From the NCBI RefSeq assembly GCF_900538805.1, contig NZ_UPZP01000034.1:1-21175 (forward strand): 21,175 nucleotides of DNA, read 5' to 3'. This DNA comes from an uncultured Dialister sp. (GTDB lineage Bacteria; Bacillota; Negativicutes; Veillonellales; Dialisteraceae). The translations under genes were made by a program, and so were the position numbers. Of the stretch, positions 1 to 7,648 are shown one piece after another; position 1 is the first letter of the stretch, and every line of letters begins with the position of its first letter. The notes beneath the pieces were generated by a model. It worked only from the letters and a program-made list of their open reading frames with translations, ran no database searches and was not told where the DNA came from.

Positions 1-333
1 TTTAAGGTGTTCGCTTTGTGTGCAGGCTATGCTCACATATTAGCCCGGCTCAGAAGTCCTCTGCAGGACTTCTGCCTGGGGAAGGGGGCTTTTGCACTAT
101 GTCATGCAGCAGTGGAGACACAAAAGCCAATCCCGTAACGCTGACTTTATATTCATCGCCGAAGGCGATACCTTCCCCTCTGAACCCTCTGAACCTTCTG
201 AGCCCTTTGAACCCTGCCACGCAGTGGCTCCATGGGCGATACCACAACCCTCAGCCCAAAGGGCTGTCAAACCTCTGAACCTTAAGAACCTTCGGGCCGG
301 AGGCCCGTCAACCCTCACGCCGAAGGCGTGTCC
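1..333. repeat. Composite hairpin element, copy A (left-truncated by window)
   Basis: Only the right-hand part is recognisable. It holds a run of the 9-bp unit CCTCTGAAC/CCTTCTGAA at about 176-214 and a row of small hairpins: ATCGCC/GGCGAT (155-169), GCCAC/GTGGC (216-228), AGCCC/GGGCT (253-265), CGGGCC/GGCCCG (293-307) and CACGCC/GGCGTG (316-330), each with a 3-nt loop. The outer end is the reverse complement of the left end of copy E at 20635-20740, so left and right ends are interchangeable versions of one arm. Positions 1-150 do not match the cores of the other copies. A separate palindrome, AGAAGTCC/GGACTTCT, lies at 52-73. Short open frames here are translations of the 9-bp repeat, not genes. 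Confidence 0.8.
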
Positions 334-347
334 AAAGGGCGCTCCAT

Positions 348-377
348 TTGACTATTTCCCTCTATGAGCTATATAAT
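348..377 (+). promoter_or_regulatory. Promoter of leuS
   Basis: TTGACT (348-353) and TATAAT (372-377) are separated by 18 bp, a strong sigma-70-type match. The site begins 15 bp after the end of repeat copy A and about 58 bp before the leuS start. The predicted leader is too short for a T-box, which many Firmicute aminoacyl-tRNA synthetase genes carry. Confidence 0.7.
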
Positions 378-434
378 AAGTATCAACTATATAAAAAATG
401 ATGATGTGTCATTGTTTTTGTGGAAGGTGAAACT

Positions 435-2903
435 ATGCGTGAAAAGTATGTTCCTCAGCAGATTGAGAAAAAATGGCAGAAAATCTGGGAGGATACGAAG
501 GCATTTGAGACCCACTCAGATCCATCTAAGAAGAAATATTATGTGCTGGAAATGTTCCCTTATCCCTCCGGCAATCTCCATATGGGCCATGTAAGAAACT
601 ATTCCATCGGCGATGTGGTGGCCCGTTTCAAGAAAATGCAGGGATTCAATGTAATCCATCCCATGGGCTTTGATGCCTTTGGCATGCCTGCAGAAAATGC
701 GGCTATTAAACACGGCACGCCGCCGGCAGACTGGACCTATTCCAACATTGACAATATGACCCGCCAGCAGAAGGAACTGGGCCTGTCCTATGACTGGGAC
801 AGAAAGGTTCTGACCTGCCGGGAAGACTATTACAAACATACCCAGAAACTCTTTGAAATTTTCTACAAGAGAGGTCTGGCATACAAGAAGGAAGCCAAGG
901 TGAACTGGTGCGACACCTGCCACACCGTACTGGCCAATGAACAGGTAGAAGAAGGCCGCTGCTGGAGATGTAAGAACCCGGTGGTGAAGAAGGACCTGTC
1001 CCAGTGGTTCCTGAAGATTACAGACTACGCTGACCGCCTGCTGGCGGACCTGGACCATATGCCGGGCTGGCCGGAAAGAGTCAAGACCATGCAGAGAAAC
1101 TGGATCGGCCGTTCCACAGGCACCCAGTTCTCCTTCAAAGTAGAAAACATGGATGATACCATCCCCGTATACACCACCCGCGTGGACACCGTTTACGGCG
1201 TTACCTACATGGTGCTGGCTCCGGAACATCCGCTGGTAGAAAAACTGATTGCGAACAATCCGGAAAAAGATAAGCTGGAAGCCTTCATTACGGAAATGAG
1301 AAACCAGAACGACATCGTCCGCACCGCAGAAGATGCGCCGAAACTGGGCATGTTCACCGGCAGCTATGCCATCCATCCTTTGACCGGCGAAAGAGTGCCT
1401 ATCTGGATTGCCAACTACGTCCTCTATGAATACGGCACCGGTGCCGTCATGGCCGTACCGACCCATGATGAACGAGACTTTGAATTTGCCAAGAAATACC
1501 ATCTTCCCATGAAACTGGTGGTGCAGAACAAAGCCCATGACCTGAAACTGGAAGATATGGATAAAGCCTATGATGCCGACGGATACCTGGTAAATTCCGG
1601 CGGATTCGACGGCCTCACCTCTAAAGAAGGCAGAGAAGCCATTACAAAGAAATTTGAAGACATGGGTATCGGCGAAGGCAAGGTCAACTACCGCCTCCGT
1701 GACTGGCTTATTTCCCGCCAGCGCTACTGGGGCTGCCCCATTCCGATTATCCACTGCCCCCACTGCGGCAACGTGCTGGTACCGGAAAAGGACCTGCCCG
1801 TCAAGCTTCCGACCGACGTCAACTTTGTAGCCGGAGCCACCTCTCCTCTGGAAACAAGCGAAACCTTCCTCCACGTGAAGTGCCCCCAGTGCGGCGCTGA
1901 TGCTACCCGGGAAACGGATACCATGGATACCTTCATCGACTCCTCCTGGTACTTCCTCCGCTACTGCGATCCCCACAACGAAAAAGAACCTTTCGATAAA
2001 GATAAGGCCAACTACTGGATGCCTGTGGACCAGTATATCGGCGGCATTGAACATGCCATCCTCCACCTCCTCTATTCCCGCTTCTTCATGAAAGTGCTGC
2101 AGGACGAAGGCATGGTGGACTATCCGGAACCCTTCACCAACCTCCTCTGCCAGGGCATGGTGCTGAAAGACGGCGGCAAGATGAGTAAGTCCGTAGGAAA
2201 CGTGGTTTCCCCGGAAGAAATCGTTGGAAAATACGGCGCTGACACCGCCCGCCTCTTCATCCTCTTCGCCGCTCCTCCGGAAAAGGATCTGGAATGGTCC
2301 GACCAGGGCGTGGAAGGCTCCTACCGCTTCCTGAAGAGAGTATGGGCCATCACCGGCAAATATCAGGATTTCACCAAAGAAAACAAAGGTAAACTGTCGG
2401 AAGATGAAACAGCACTGAGAAGAAGACTGCACCAGACCATTTCCAAGGTTACCGAAGACCTGGACGGCAAATTTGCCTTCAATACCGCCATTTCCTCCAT
2501 TATGGAACTGGTGAATGAAATGTACCGCTTTGCAGAAAGCCATGACGCCATCGAAGAAAACCTGGCCCATGAACTGCTCCGGAACCTCCTCATCCTCCTG
2601 GCCCCCTTCGTTCCCCACATTACCGAAGAACTGTGGCAGGGCCTGGGCGAAAAGGAAAAGAGCGTCCACGAAGCATCCTGGCCCGCCTGCGACGCATCGG
2701 CCCTCGTGGTGGATGAAGTGGAACTGGGCGTACAGGTAAACGGCAAAGTCCGCGCAGCCATCACCGTCCCCGTAGCCATGAGCCGCGAAGAAATCGGAGA
2801 AAAAGCAAAGGAACTGCCGGAAGTGAAGAAATTTACCGAAGGAAAGAAGATTGTAAAAGTCATCGTCGTTCCCAAACGCATCGTGAACATCGTAGTGAAA
2901 TAA
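435..2903 (+). CDS. leuS: Leucyl-tRNA synthetase
   Basis: LeuS is a cytosolic class I aminoacyl-tRNA synthetase that charges tRNA-Leu and removes mischarged amino acids. The 822-residue product has the HIGH signature as HMGH (49-52) after PYPSGNL, and KMSKS at 582-586. Cysteine pairs at 159/162 and 176/179 (CWRC) fit a zinc-binding insertion. Residues such as TRVDTVYG and GTGAVMAVPTHDERD mark the CP1 editing domain. The C-terminal end fits the anticodon-binding and C-terminal domains, and length is normal for bacterial LeuS. An in-frame GTG at 420 would add five residues, but ATG 435 follows a purine-rich GGAAGGTGA (422-430) and begins MREKYVPQQ, as LeuS proteins usually do. The gene has its own promoter and terminator, so it is probably monocistronic. 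Confidence 0.97.
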   Translation: MREKYVPQQIEKKWQKIWEDTKAFETHSDPSKKKYYVLEMFPYPSGNLHMGHVRNYSIGDVVARFKKMQGFNVIHPMGFDAFGMPAENAAIKHGTPPADWTYSNIDNMTRQQKELGLSYDWDRKVLTCREDYYKHTQKLFEIFYKRGLAYKKEAKVNWCDTCHTVLANEQVEEGRCWRCKNPVVKKDLSQWFLKITDYADRLLADLDHMPGWPERVKTMQRNWIGRSTGTQFSFKVENMDDTIPVYTTRVDTVYGVTYMVLAPEHPLVEKLIANNPEKDKLEAFITEMRNQNDIVRTAEDAPKLGMFTGSYAIHPLTGERVPIWIANYVLYEYGTGAVMAVPTHDERDFEFAKKYHLPMKLVVQNKAHDLKLEDMDKAYDADGYLVNSGGFDGLTSKEGREAITKKFEDMGIGEGKVNYRLRDWLISRQRYWGCPIPIIHCPHCGNVLVPEKDLPVKLPTDVNFVAGATSPLETSETFLHVKCPQCGADATRETDTMDTFIDSSWYFLRYCDPHNEKEPFDKDKANYWMPVDQYIGGIEHAILHLLYSRFFMKVLQDEGMVDYPEPFTNLLCQGMVLKDGGKMSKSVGNVVSPEEIVGKYGADTARLFILFAAPPEKDLEWSDQGVEGSYRFLKRVWAITGKYQDFTKENKGKLSEDETALRRRLHQTISKVTEDLDGKFAFNTAISSIMELVNEMYRFAESHDAIEENLAHELLRNLLILLAPFVPHITEELWQGLGEKEKSVHEASWPACDASALVVDEVELGVQVNGKVRAAITVPVAMSREEIGEKAKELPEVKKFTEGKKIVKVIVVPKRIVNIVVK

Positions 2904-2911
2904 ATAACATA

Positions 2912-2943
2912 AAAAATCCGGTGGCCATGGCCACCGGATTTTT
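2912..2943. terminator. Intrinsic terminator of leuS
   Basis: A perfect palindrome begins 8 bp after the leuS stop: AAAAATCCGGTGGCC and its complement around a central CATG, with A and T runs on the two sides. The symmetry would let it work in both directions. Confidence 0.9.
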
Positions 2944-3000
2944 AGTTTCCTGCCGGTAAGAAATACCATAGCGACAAGCTGGATGGAGAACCTTTGAGGA

Positions 3001-3078
3001 GGAGATTTCTCGACTCCGTTTCACCGGCTCCATGAGGCATAGAGGATATACTGACTTGTACCACCGCTCGAAATGACA
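3001..3078 (-). repeat. REP-like palindromic repeat, interrupted copy
   Basis: The ends match the reverse complement of the 40-bp repeat at 3165-3204: GGAGATTTCTCGACTCCG at 3001 and CGCTCGAAATGACA up to 3078. About 38 bp of unrelated sequence splits the copy. Confidence 0.75.
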
Positions 3079-3164
3079 GAGGGGAGAACCACCACAGAGT
3101 CAAGCCGAATAGGAAACCCTTTGCGAATAGTCTCTCTCATATGAAACGCAGCGGGCCGCCGCCC

Positions 3165-3204
3165 TGTCATTTCGAGCGGAGTGAAGCGGAGTCGAGAAAT
3201 CTCC
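3165..3204 (+). repeat. REP-like palindromic repeat
   Basis: A 40-bp repeat running from TGTCATTTCGAGCG to GTCGAGAAATCTCC, with imperfect dyad symmetry around an AGCGGAGTGAAGCGG-like centre. Near-identical copies lie at 5635-5674 and, more diverged, at 5332-5371. It splits the 59-bp array, so it arrived after that array formed. Similar TTTCGAG...GAGAAAT repeats are frequent between genes in many bacteria; the link to a REP-type mobilisation system is inference. Confidence 0.85.
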
Positions 3205-3572
3205 GGTCGAACAGTTTCCTGTCGGTAAGAAACAGCAAAGTTTCAAGCCGGATGAGAAACTATTCGCGACCAGTTTCCTGTCGGCAAGGAATGCCATGGA
3301 TTCAAGCCGAATAGGAAACCTTTCGCCAAGAGTTTCCTGTCGGTAAGGGATACTATGGTGTTAAGCCAGATGGGAAACTATTCGCCAACAGTTTCCTGCC
3401 GGTAAGAAACACCACAGCGACAAGCCGAATAGGAAACCCTTCTCCAACAGTTTCCTGCCGGTAAGAATCGCCATAGAGTCAAGCCGAATAGGAAAACCTT
3501 TGCCAACAGTTTCCTGCCGGTAAGAAGTACCATAGCGCCATACCGTACAGGAAACCATTCATTTTATGACTG

Positions 3573-3581
3573 TGCTAAAAT
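3573..3581 (+). promoter_or_regulatory. Extended -10 promoter for the nucleoside kinase
   Basis: TGC directly precedes TAAAAT (3576-3581), an extended -10 arrangement about 55 bp before the start codon. No good -35 hexamer is present at the normal distance, where the last 59-bp repeat unit ends. Confidence 0.4.
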
Positions 3582-3635
3582 AAAACATAGGAGAGTGCTT
3601 CGGCTTTTCATATTGGCTTTAAAGGAGTGACTTCT

Positions 3636-5285
3636 ATGCATATTACCTGTGAAGGAAGAAGTTTTGATTTCTTTGACGGCGCATCGCCCCAGAACCTCTG
3701 GAATATCGTGAGGGGAGAGCGGGGGAGGAACGATGCGGTACTGGCAGATTGTGACGGGGACATTCTGGATTTCCAGACTCCCTTTCCCAGGGACTGCAGC
3801 GTCCGCTGGATACCTCTTTCCTCCAAGCAGGCCTACCAGGCCTACCGCCGCACGGCCATTATGCTGCTTGTATGCGGCGTGAAGGAAATCTATGGAGAAA
3901 AAGCGGATATCAAGGTGAAACATTCCCTGGGGAAATCCATTTACTGCGAATTCAAGGACGGTCATACGCCGCTCCAAAAAGAGCTGTCCGTTCTTGAAAA
4001 GAAAATGGGGGACATTGTAGCGGAAAGAAGGAAAATCACGAAGCTGGTGGTAGGGAGGAACCGGGCCATCGCCTTCCTTCGCATGAAAGGAAGAAATGAG
4101 GACGCCGAACTCCTGTCCCAGCTTGATTTCTCCGAACTGAATGTGGACCAATGCGGCAGCCTCATTGACTACTACTTCGGCCCCATGCTGCCGGACATGG
4201 GATTTATCACCGCCTTTGCCCTCCATTCCTATGCCCCCGGATTCCTCCTGCAGATTCCGGGACCCGGCGAAACGGAACTCACCCCCGGGAAGGACGATCC
4301 CCTCTACGCCCGGGTCTTTCTGGAAACCCAGAACTGGAGCGAACTCATCGGCTGCCATAACCTGGAAGAACTGAACCGGGCCATTGACACTGGAAGGATT
4401 TATGACCTGGTGGCCACGGCGGAAGCCCTGCAGGAAAAGAAAATGGCGGAACTGGCAGATACCATCTGTTGCCAGAAACCGTCTATCCGCCTCGTCTGCA
4501 TGGCAGGGCCCTCCTCCTCCGGCAAAACCACCTTCATGAAAAGGCTCATCGTCCACCTCTGGGTGAACGGCGTGAGACCGGTCATGCTCTCCCTGGACGA
4601 CTATTTCCGGAACCGGGACGAAATGGGAAATGAAAACTGGGAAAACCTGGAAGCCCTGGACCTCACCCTCTTTGAAGACACCGTCTCCGCCCTTTTGGAA
4701 GGAAGGGAAGCGCACCTGCCCCATTTCAATTTCATCACAGGGAAAAAGGAATGGGACGAAAAACCGATCCGCCTGGGAAAGGGACAGCCTATTCTGGTGG
4801 AAGGCCTCCACGCCCTGAATCCGCGCCTTACCTACTTTGTGCCCGGCTACCAGTGCATCAGGGTCTACATCTCCGCGTTAACACAGCTCACCATCAATGA
4901 CCATAACCGCATCTCCACCTCCGACAGCCGACTCCTGCGCCGCCTGGTCCGGGACTTCCAGTTCCGCGGCAACGGACCGGAACACACCCTCATGGTATGG
5001 GACAATGTGAGAAGAGGAGAAGAACGCAACATTTTCCAGTACCAGGACCGGGCCAATGTGGTCTTCAACACCGCCCTCCTCTATGAAATCCCGGTACTCA
5101 AAAAACTGGCCCGGCCCCTTTTGGAAGATATAGGAAGAAACAGCCCCGCCTATACGGAAGCCAGAAGGATGCTTGCCTTCCTTAGACCCTTCCGAGAACT
5201 GGACACCTCCATCGTCCCCGGCGAATCCCTGCTTCGGGAATTCGTGGGATACAAGGGCATGGGAAAATCCTTCCTGAACCGGTAA
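3636..5285 (+). CDS. Nucleoside (uridine) kinase family protein with ThrRS-like N-terminal region
   Basis: The C-terminal half is a P-loop kinase of the uridine kinase/phosphoribulokinase family. Its Walker A GPSSSGKT is at 291-298, followed by LSLDDYFRNRDEMG and LVEGLHALN, both typical of this family. Such enzymes phosphorylate a nucleoside such as uridine with a nucleoside triphosphate in the cytosol. The N-terminal part resembles the TGS and second additional domains of threonyl-tRNA synthetase (KHSLGKSIYCEF is the clearest stretch), a fusion common in Clostridia and Negativicutes. The 549-residue length fits that group. ATG 3636 lies 8 nt after AAGGAG (3622-3627); an in-frame GTG at 3627 overlaps this site and is a poor choice. 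The gene stands alone between repeat-rich gaps. The true substrate cannot be read from sequence. Confidence 0.9.
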   Translation: MHITCEGRSFDFFDGASPQNLWNIVRGERGRNDAVLADCDGDILDFQTPFPRDCSVRWIPLSSKQAYQAYRRTAIMLLVCGVKEIYGEKADIKVKHSLGKSIYCEFKDGHTPLQKELSVLEKKMGDIVAERRKITKLVVGRNRAIAFLRMKGRNEDAELLSQLDFSELNVDQCGSLIDYYFGPMLPDMGFITAFALHSYAPGFLLQIPGPGETELTPGKDDPLYARVFLETQNWSELIGCHNLEELNRAIDTGRIYDLVATAEALQEKKMAELADTICCQKPSIRLVCMAGPSSSGKTTFMKRLIVHLWVNGVRPVMLSLDDYFRNRDEMGNENWENLEALDLTLFEDTVSALLEGREAHLPHFNFITGKKEWDEKPIRLGKGQPILVEGLHALNPRLTYFVPGYQCIRVYISALTQLTINDHNRISTSDSRLLRRLVRDFQFRGNGPEHTLMVWDNVRRGEERNIFQYQDRANVVFNTALLYEIPVLKKLARPLLEDIGRNSPAYTEARRMLAFLRPFRELDTSIVPGESLLREFVGYKGMGKSFLNR

Positions 5286-5331
5286 GGAGGCCGCCATCCG
5301 CTGACCGCTGTCGGCCGACCGGCTGCTATCC

Positions 5332-5371
5332 TGTTATTTCGAGTAGAGCAAAGCGGAACCTCGAAATTTCC
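5332..5371 (+). repeat. REP-like palindromic repeat, diverged copy
   Basis: TGTTATTTCGAGTAGAGC...CCTCGAAATTTCC is a diverged copy of the repeat at 3165-3204. Its outer pairing is kept and even improved (ATTTCGAG with CTCGAAAT), while the middle differs. Confidence 0.75.
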
Positions 5372-5561
5372 TTTCTTCATCGAGCTATTTAAGGAATCCC
5401 ATGACGAAGCAGTGCATAAAAATTTAAGAATGAAAGCAGACAATGCATGAATCAGCGCTTCCCCTGCCTGGCGCGGACCGTCGCACCCTGGCGCGGCCAT
5501 AGACCATGCAGACACCGAACTTATTGGCCATAGGGGATGGAAAGGCACCGGGTTTCTTTGG

Positions 5562-5598
5562 GGCAAAAAAACAGCTTCGTATGAGGCTGCTTTTTGCC
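5562..5598. terminator. Bidirectional intrinsic terminator
   Basis: GGCAAAAA pairs with TTTTTGCC, and inside it CAGC pairs with GCTG around a 10-nt loop. A and T runs on opposite arms allow termination in either direction. It lies about 280 bp after the nucleoside kinase stop and is the first terminator-like structure downstream of that gene. Confidence 0.7.
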
Positions 5599-5634
5599 TT
5601 TATGAAGGTTATAACACTACGGCACGTGTCGAAC

Positions 5635-5674
5635 TGTCATTTCGAGCGCAGCGAAGCGGAGTCGAGAAATCTCC
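5635..5674 (+). repeat. REP-like palindromic repeat
   Basis: Near-identical to 3165-3204, from TGTCATTTCGAGCG to GTCGAGAAATCTCC; the differences fall in the central GCAGCGAAGC. Confidence 0.88.
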
Positions 5675-6212
5675 TACCGCCATGCTCCCCCACTCTATTG
5701 GCCTCACAGCATAGAATGTAACGCAGGCTCCTTCCCCAGAAAGGAGCTGGGCGGAGCCCTGAGGATAGGTCCGAGAAAATTTCTAAAAATATTTTTCTTC
5801 CAGGGGGTCTAAAAATCGAACCTTCTGCGATATTAGTATCAGAGGGATGAAAAGACCTCATGAGATGATGAATCCGATTTCTAAACTGCCACCCTCCACA
5901 TCCGCGGTAAGGAGAAGGGCAGAGGAATGAAGAAACATCAGGGAATTCCATCTTTTCACACCTCCCTTCTTCTAAAATCGGCCGATGATAGACAGAAGAC
6001 AGTGCAGTACCAAAAAACAGAAGACAGAAAAGCAATAAGGAAGAGCGCTCGCAGGACTTTCCTCTCTCTGACGACATGTTCCGAGCAGCACCTACGTATG
6101 TAGGAGGGCCAAGGCGCGGACGCCTGATTCATTGGTTGAACTTACCTGGAGACTCCCCCTGATGGGCTTTTCTGTTTTTTGCGTGGTTATTGGAGTTAAG
6201 CTGAATAACCGT

Positions 6213-6273
6213 ATCATGTTAAAGGGGCTGAACAGAAATGGTGTCATTTCTGTTTCAGCTCCTTTAACATGAT
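6213..6273. repeat. Long near-perfect hairpin
   Basis: ATCATGTTAAAGG pairs with CCTTTAACATGAT, continuing through GCTGAA/TTCAGC and CAGAAATG/CATTTCTG to a 4-nt loop GTGT (6241-6244). Only one G-T wobble and one bulged base interrupt about 28 paired bases. No T run follows, so it is not a typical terminator. It could be a miniature inverted-repeat element or a structured RNA. Confidence 0.85.
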
Positions 6274-6407
6274 AAAGAAAAAATTTCAATTTTCTACTTT
6301 TCATTTTTCATTCTCAAGGTATGTATATAGTAGAGGGTAACGAAAAGCACGCGGTTCTACCGGATATCACTCCATATGTTTTCAAGTACGTATAAGAAAT
6401 GATTCTA

Positions 6408-6459
6408 TAGGGTGATGGAAAGCAGAAAGTGGTACCGCTTTTCTCCCTCACCATTTCCG
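6408..6459. other. Imperfect hairpin centred on GGTACC
   Basis: GGTGA and TCACC flank AGAAAG/CTTTTCT, which closes on TGGTACCG. The stretch GTGGTACCGC resembles the conserved T-box core, but the palindrome explains it equally well and no synthetase or amino-acid gene follows. Confidence 0.4.
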
Positions 6460-6551
6460 GAAAATAGTAAAAACTCAGTGGAAACTGAAAAAAACAGCAG
6501 AGAAATTCAGAATTTAACATCTATAGCGGCAGAAATGACGGGAGACTTGAG

Positions 6552-6631
6552 GGAAACAGTGATTCATTCACAGAGTCTGCTTTCATAAAAATTTTTATAA
6601 AAGTAAACTCTGTGAATTAATCAGTGCTTCC
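6552..6631. repeat. MITE-like inverted-repeat element, copy 1
   Basis: The left end GGAAACAGTGATTCATTCAC and the right end, read on the other strand as GGAAGCACTGATTAATTCAC, both continue into AGAGT: 25 bp with three mismatches. The 80-bp element contains no frame and ends 24 bp before the -35 of the reductase gene. A second member lies at 16544-16614. Confidence 0.75.
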
Positions 6632-6654
6632 TTAGTATGACCTGCAGCTTCTAT

Positions 6655-6683
6655 TTGCATAAAACAGCAGTTTCATATATAAT
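6655..6683 (+). promoter_or_regulatory. Promoter of the trxB-like gene
   Basis: TTGCAT (6655-6660) and TATAAT (6678-6683) are 17 bp apart, 45 bp before the start codon. The MITE-like element lies immediately upstream. Confidence 0.8.
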
Positions 6684-6727
6684 AGAATTATTAAACGATA
6701 AAGTTCGATATAAGAGGAGGAATATAT

Positions 6728-7648
6728 ATGGATATGGTTGATGTACTGGTTATCGGCGCAGGCCCGGCGGGGCTGAATGCGGCGCTTTATGCAGCCCGGA
6801 AGGAGCTCTCGGTGAAGGTGGTGACCACAGATATCGGCGGGCAGATGCTTTTGACCAATGAAATCGAAAATTACCTGGGTTTCCCGTCCATTTCGGGCTT
6901 TGAGCTGGCGGATAAGATGGAGGCCCATGTGAAGCAGTATCCCGTGGAATTTGTGTATGCAGGGGTGAAGTCCCTTGTGAAGGAAGCGGACGGCACTTTT
7001 ACGGCTCATCTGGATGACGGCAAAGAGGCACGGGGAAAAACCTGCATCGTCACTGCCGGAAAGCACAGCAGGACGCTGGATATTCCCGGGGAAAAGGAAT
7101 ATACCGGCCGAGGCGTGAGCTACTGTGCTACCTGCGATGCGCCTTTCTATCGGAAGAAAACGGTGGCCATCGTAGGCGGCGGCGACAGTGCTGTGCAGGC
7201 GGCCATCGAGCTGGCGAAGCTCTGCCCCACGGTGTATCTTCTGGTGCGCAGCCGTATCCGGGCCCAGGAAATCCTGGTGAAGCGGATGAAGGAGCTGGAC
7301 AATGTGAAGGTATATCTGGGATATACGCCGGAAGAAGTGAAAGGGGAGAAGAAGGTGGGCGGCCTTGTGATTAAGAATAAGGCTGACGGAAAGACGGAAG
7401 AGCTCACTGTGGACGGTGTCTTCGTGGAGGCTGGCGGCATCCCGAATAATTCTTATCTCCCTTCCGACGTGAAGGTGAATTCCCTTGGGGAAATCATGAC
7501 AAACAAGGATGGCGAAACCAATGTGGATGGCCTTTTTGCTGCAGGGGATGTGACGGACTGCAGGAACAAGCAGGTCATCATTGCGGCAGGAGAGGGGGCG
7601 GCAGCTGCCCTGGCAGCCCATGAATACCTGCTTCGCAGCGGATTATGA
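6728..7648 (+). CDS. Thioredoxin reductase-like FAD/NAD(P)H disulfide oxidoreductase
   Basis: This 306-residue flavoenzyme probably passes electrons from NAD(P)H through FAD to a disulfide partner. The FAD-binding GAGPAG is at 10-15, the redox pair CATC at 133-136, a second Rossmann GGGDSA follows, and the FAD closing motif GLFAAGDVT is near the C terminus. The order fits the thioredoxin reductase family. The HRRxxxR stretch that gives NADPH preference in classical TrxB is replaced by VRSRIRAQ. KQVIIAAGEGAAAAL and IENYLGFPSISG recall the C-terminal half of AhpF, so an NADH-linked enzyme is plausible. The ATG has a strong AGAGGAGG site 7 bp upstream. No thioredoxin or peroxiredoxin gene is adjacent. 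The stop overlaps the next gene's start (ATGA). Confidence 0.9.
   Translation: MDMVDVLVIGAGPAGLNAALYAARKELSVKVVTTDIGGQMLLTNEIENYLGFPSISGFELADKMEAHVKQYPVEFVYAGVKSLVKEADGTFTAHLDDGKEARGKTCIVTAGKHSRTLDIPGEKEYTGRGVSYCATCDAPFYRKKTVAIVGGGDSAVQAAIELAKLCPTVYLLVRSRIRAQEILVKRMKELDNVKVYLGYTPEEVKGEKKVGGLVIKNKADGKTEELTVDGVFVEAGGIPNNSYLPSDVKVNSLGEIMTNKDGETNVDGLFAAGDVTDCRNKQVIIAAGEGAAAALAAHEYLLRSGL

Larger units (their letters stand above)
2944..3566. repeat. 59-bp tandem dyad repeat array
   Basis: Units starting AGTTTCCT begin at 3213, 3272, 3331, 3390, 3449 and 3508, exactly 59 bp apart. One more unit starts at 2944 and a partial unit lies at about 3085-3130, so the array originally spanned the whole interval and was interrupted by two REP-like palindromes. 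Each unit carries an inverted pair, GTTTCCTgcCGG near its start and CCGaatAGGAAAC about 20 bp later, so each can fold into a hairpin. The segment between the two halves is conserved from unit to unit, unlike CRISPR spacers. A period of 59 does not keep a reading frame, which argues against coding. A half-unit reappears at 9905-9921 next to copy C. Confidence 0.93.
5286..6727. other. Gene-free 1.4-kb intergenic region
   Basis: No open frame here looks like a protein. The longest candidates (5637-6077 and 6092-6304, both minus) lack a recognisable family, run into repeats and have no good ribosome site. The region holds two REP-like repeats, a bidirectional terminator, a long near-perfect hairpin, a GGTACC-centred hairpin, a MITE-like element and the promoter of the next gene. 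Positions 5690-6200 have no assignable content and could contain an unrecognised RNA or decayed sequence. Confidence 0.7.

Noticed and set aside
516..2969. 817-residue minus-strand frame opposite leuS
   Set aside because: A shadow of the biased codon use in leuS; low-complexity, His/Val/Phe-rich translation, no family, and the plus-strand gene is certain.
2944..3566. CRISPR array or integron attC (59-base element) cassette array
   Set aside because: The interval between repeat halves is conserved rather than unique, which excludes CRISPR. The unit ends do not fit the attC core rule RYYYAAC/GTTRRRY, and no captured genes or integrase are present.
5810..5840. tRNA T-arm-like GGTTCGATT on the minus strand
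   Set aside because: The flanking bases do not form a five-pair T stem and no anticodon arm or acceptor stem can be drawn.
5637..6077. 146-residue minus-strand frame in the gene-free region
   Set aside because: No family, it ends inside a REP-like repeat, has no good ribosome site and has unusual composition.
5700..6100. RNase P RNA on the minus strand, prompted by GAGGAAAGTCC near 6063-6053
   Set aside because: The other conserved blocks (the ACAGAA region, the P4 partner strand near the 3' end and the AGAAA-type core) are absent, so the motif is probably chance.
6408..6459. T-box leader, from GTGGTACCGC
   Set aside because: No stem I, specifier loop or following synthetase or amino-acid gene; the motif sits in a palindrome that explains it.
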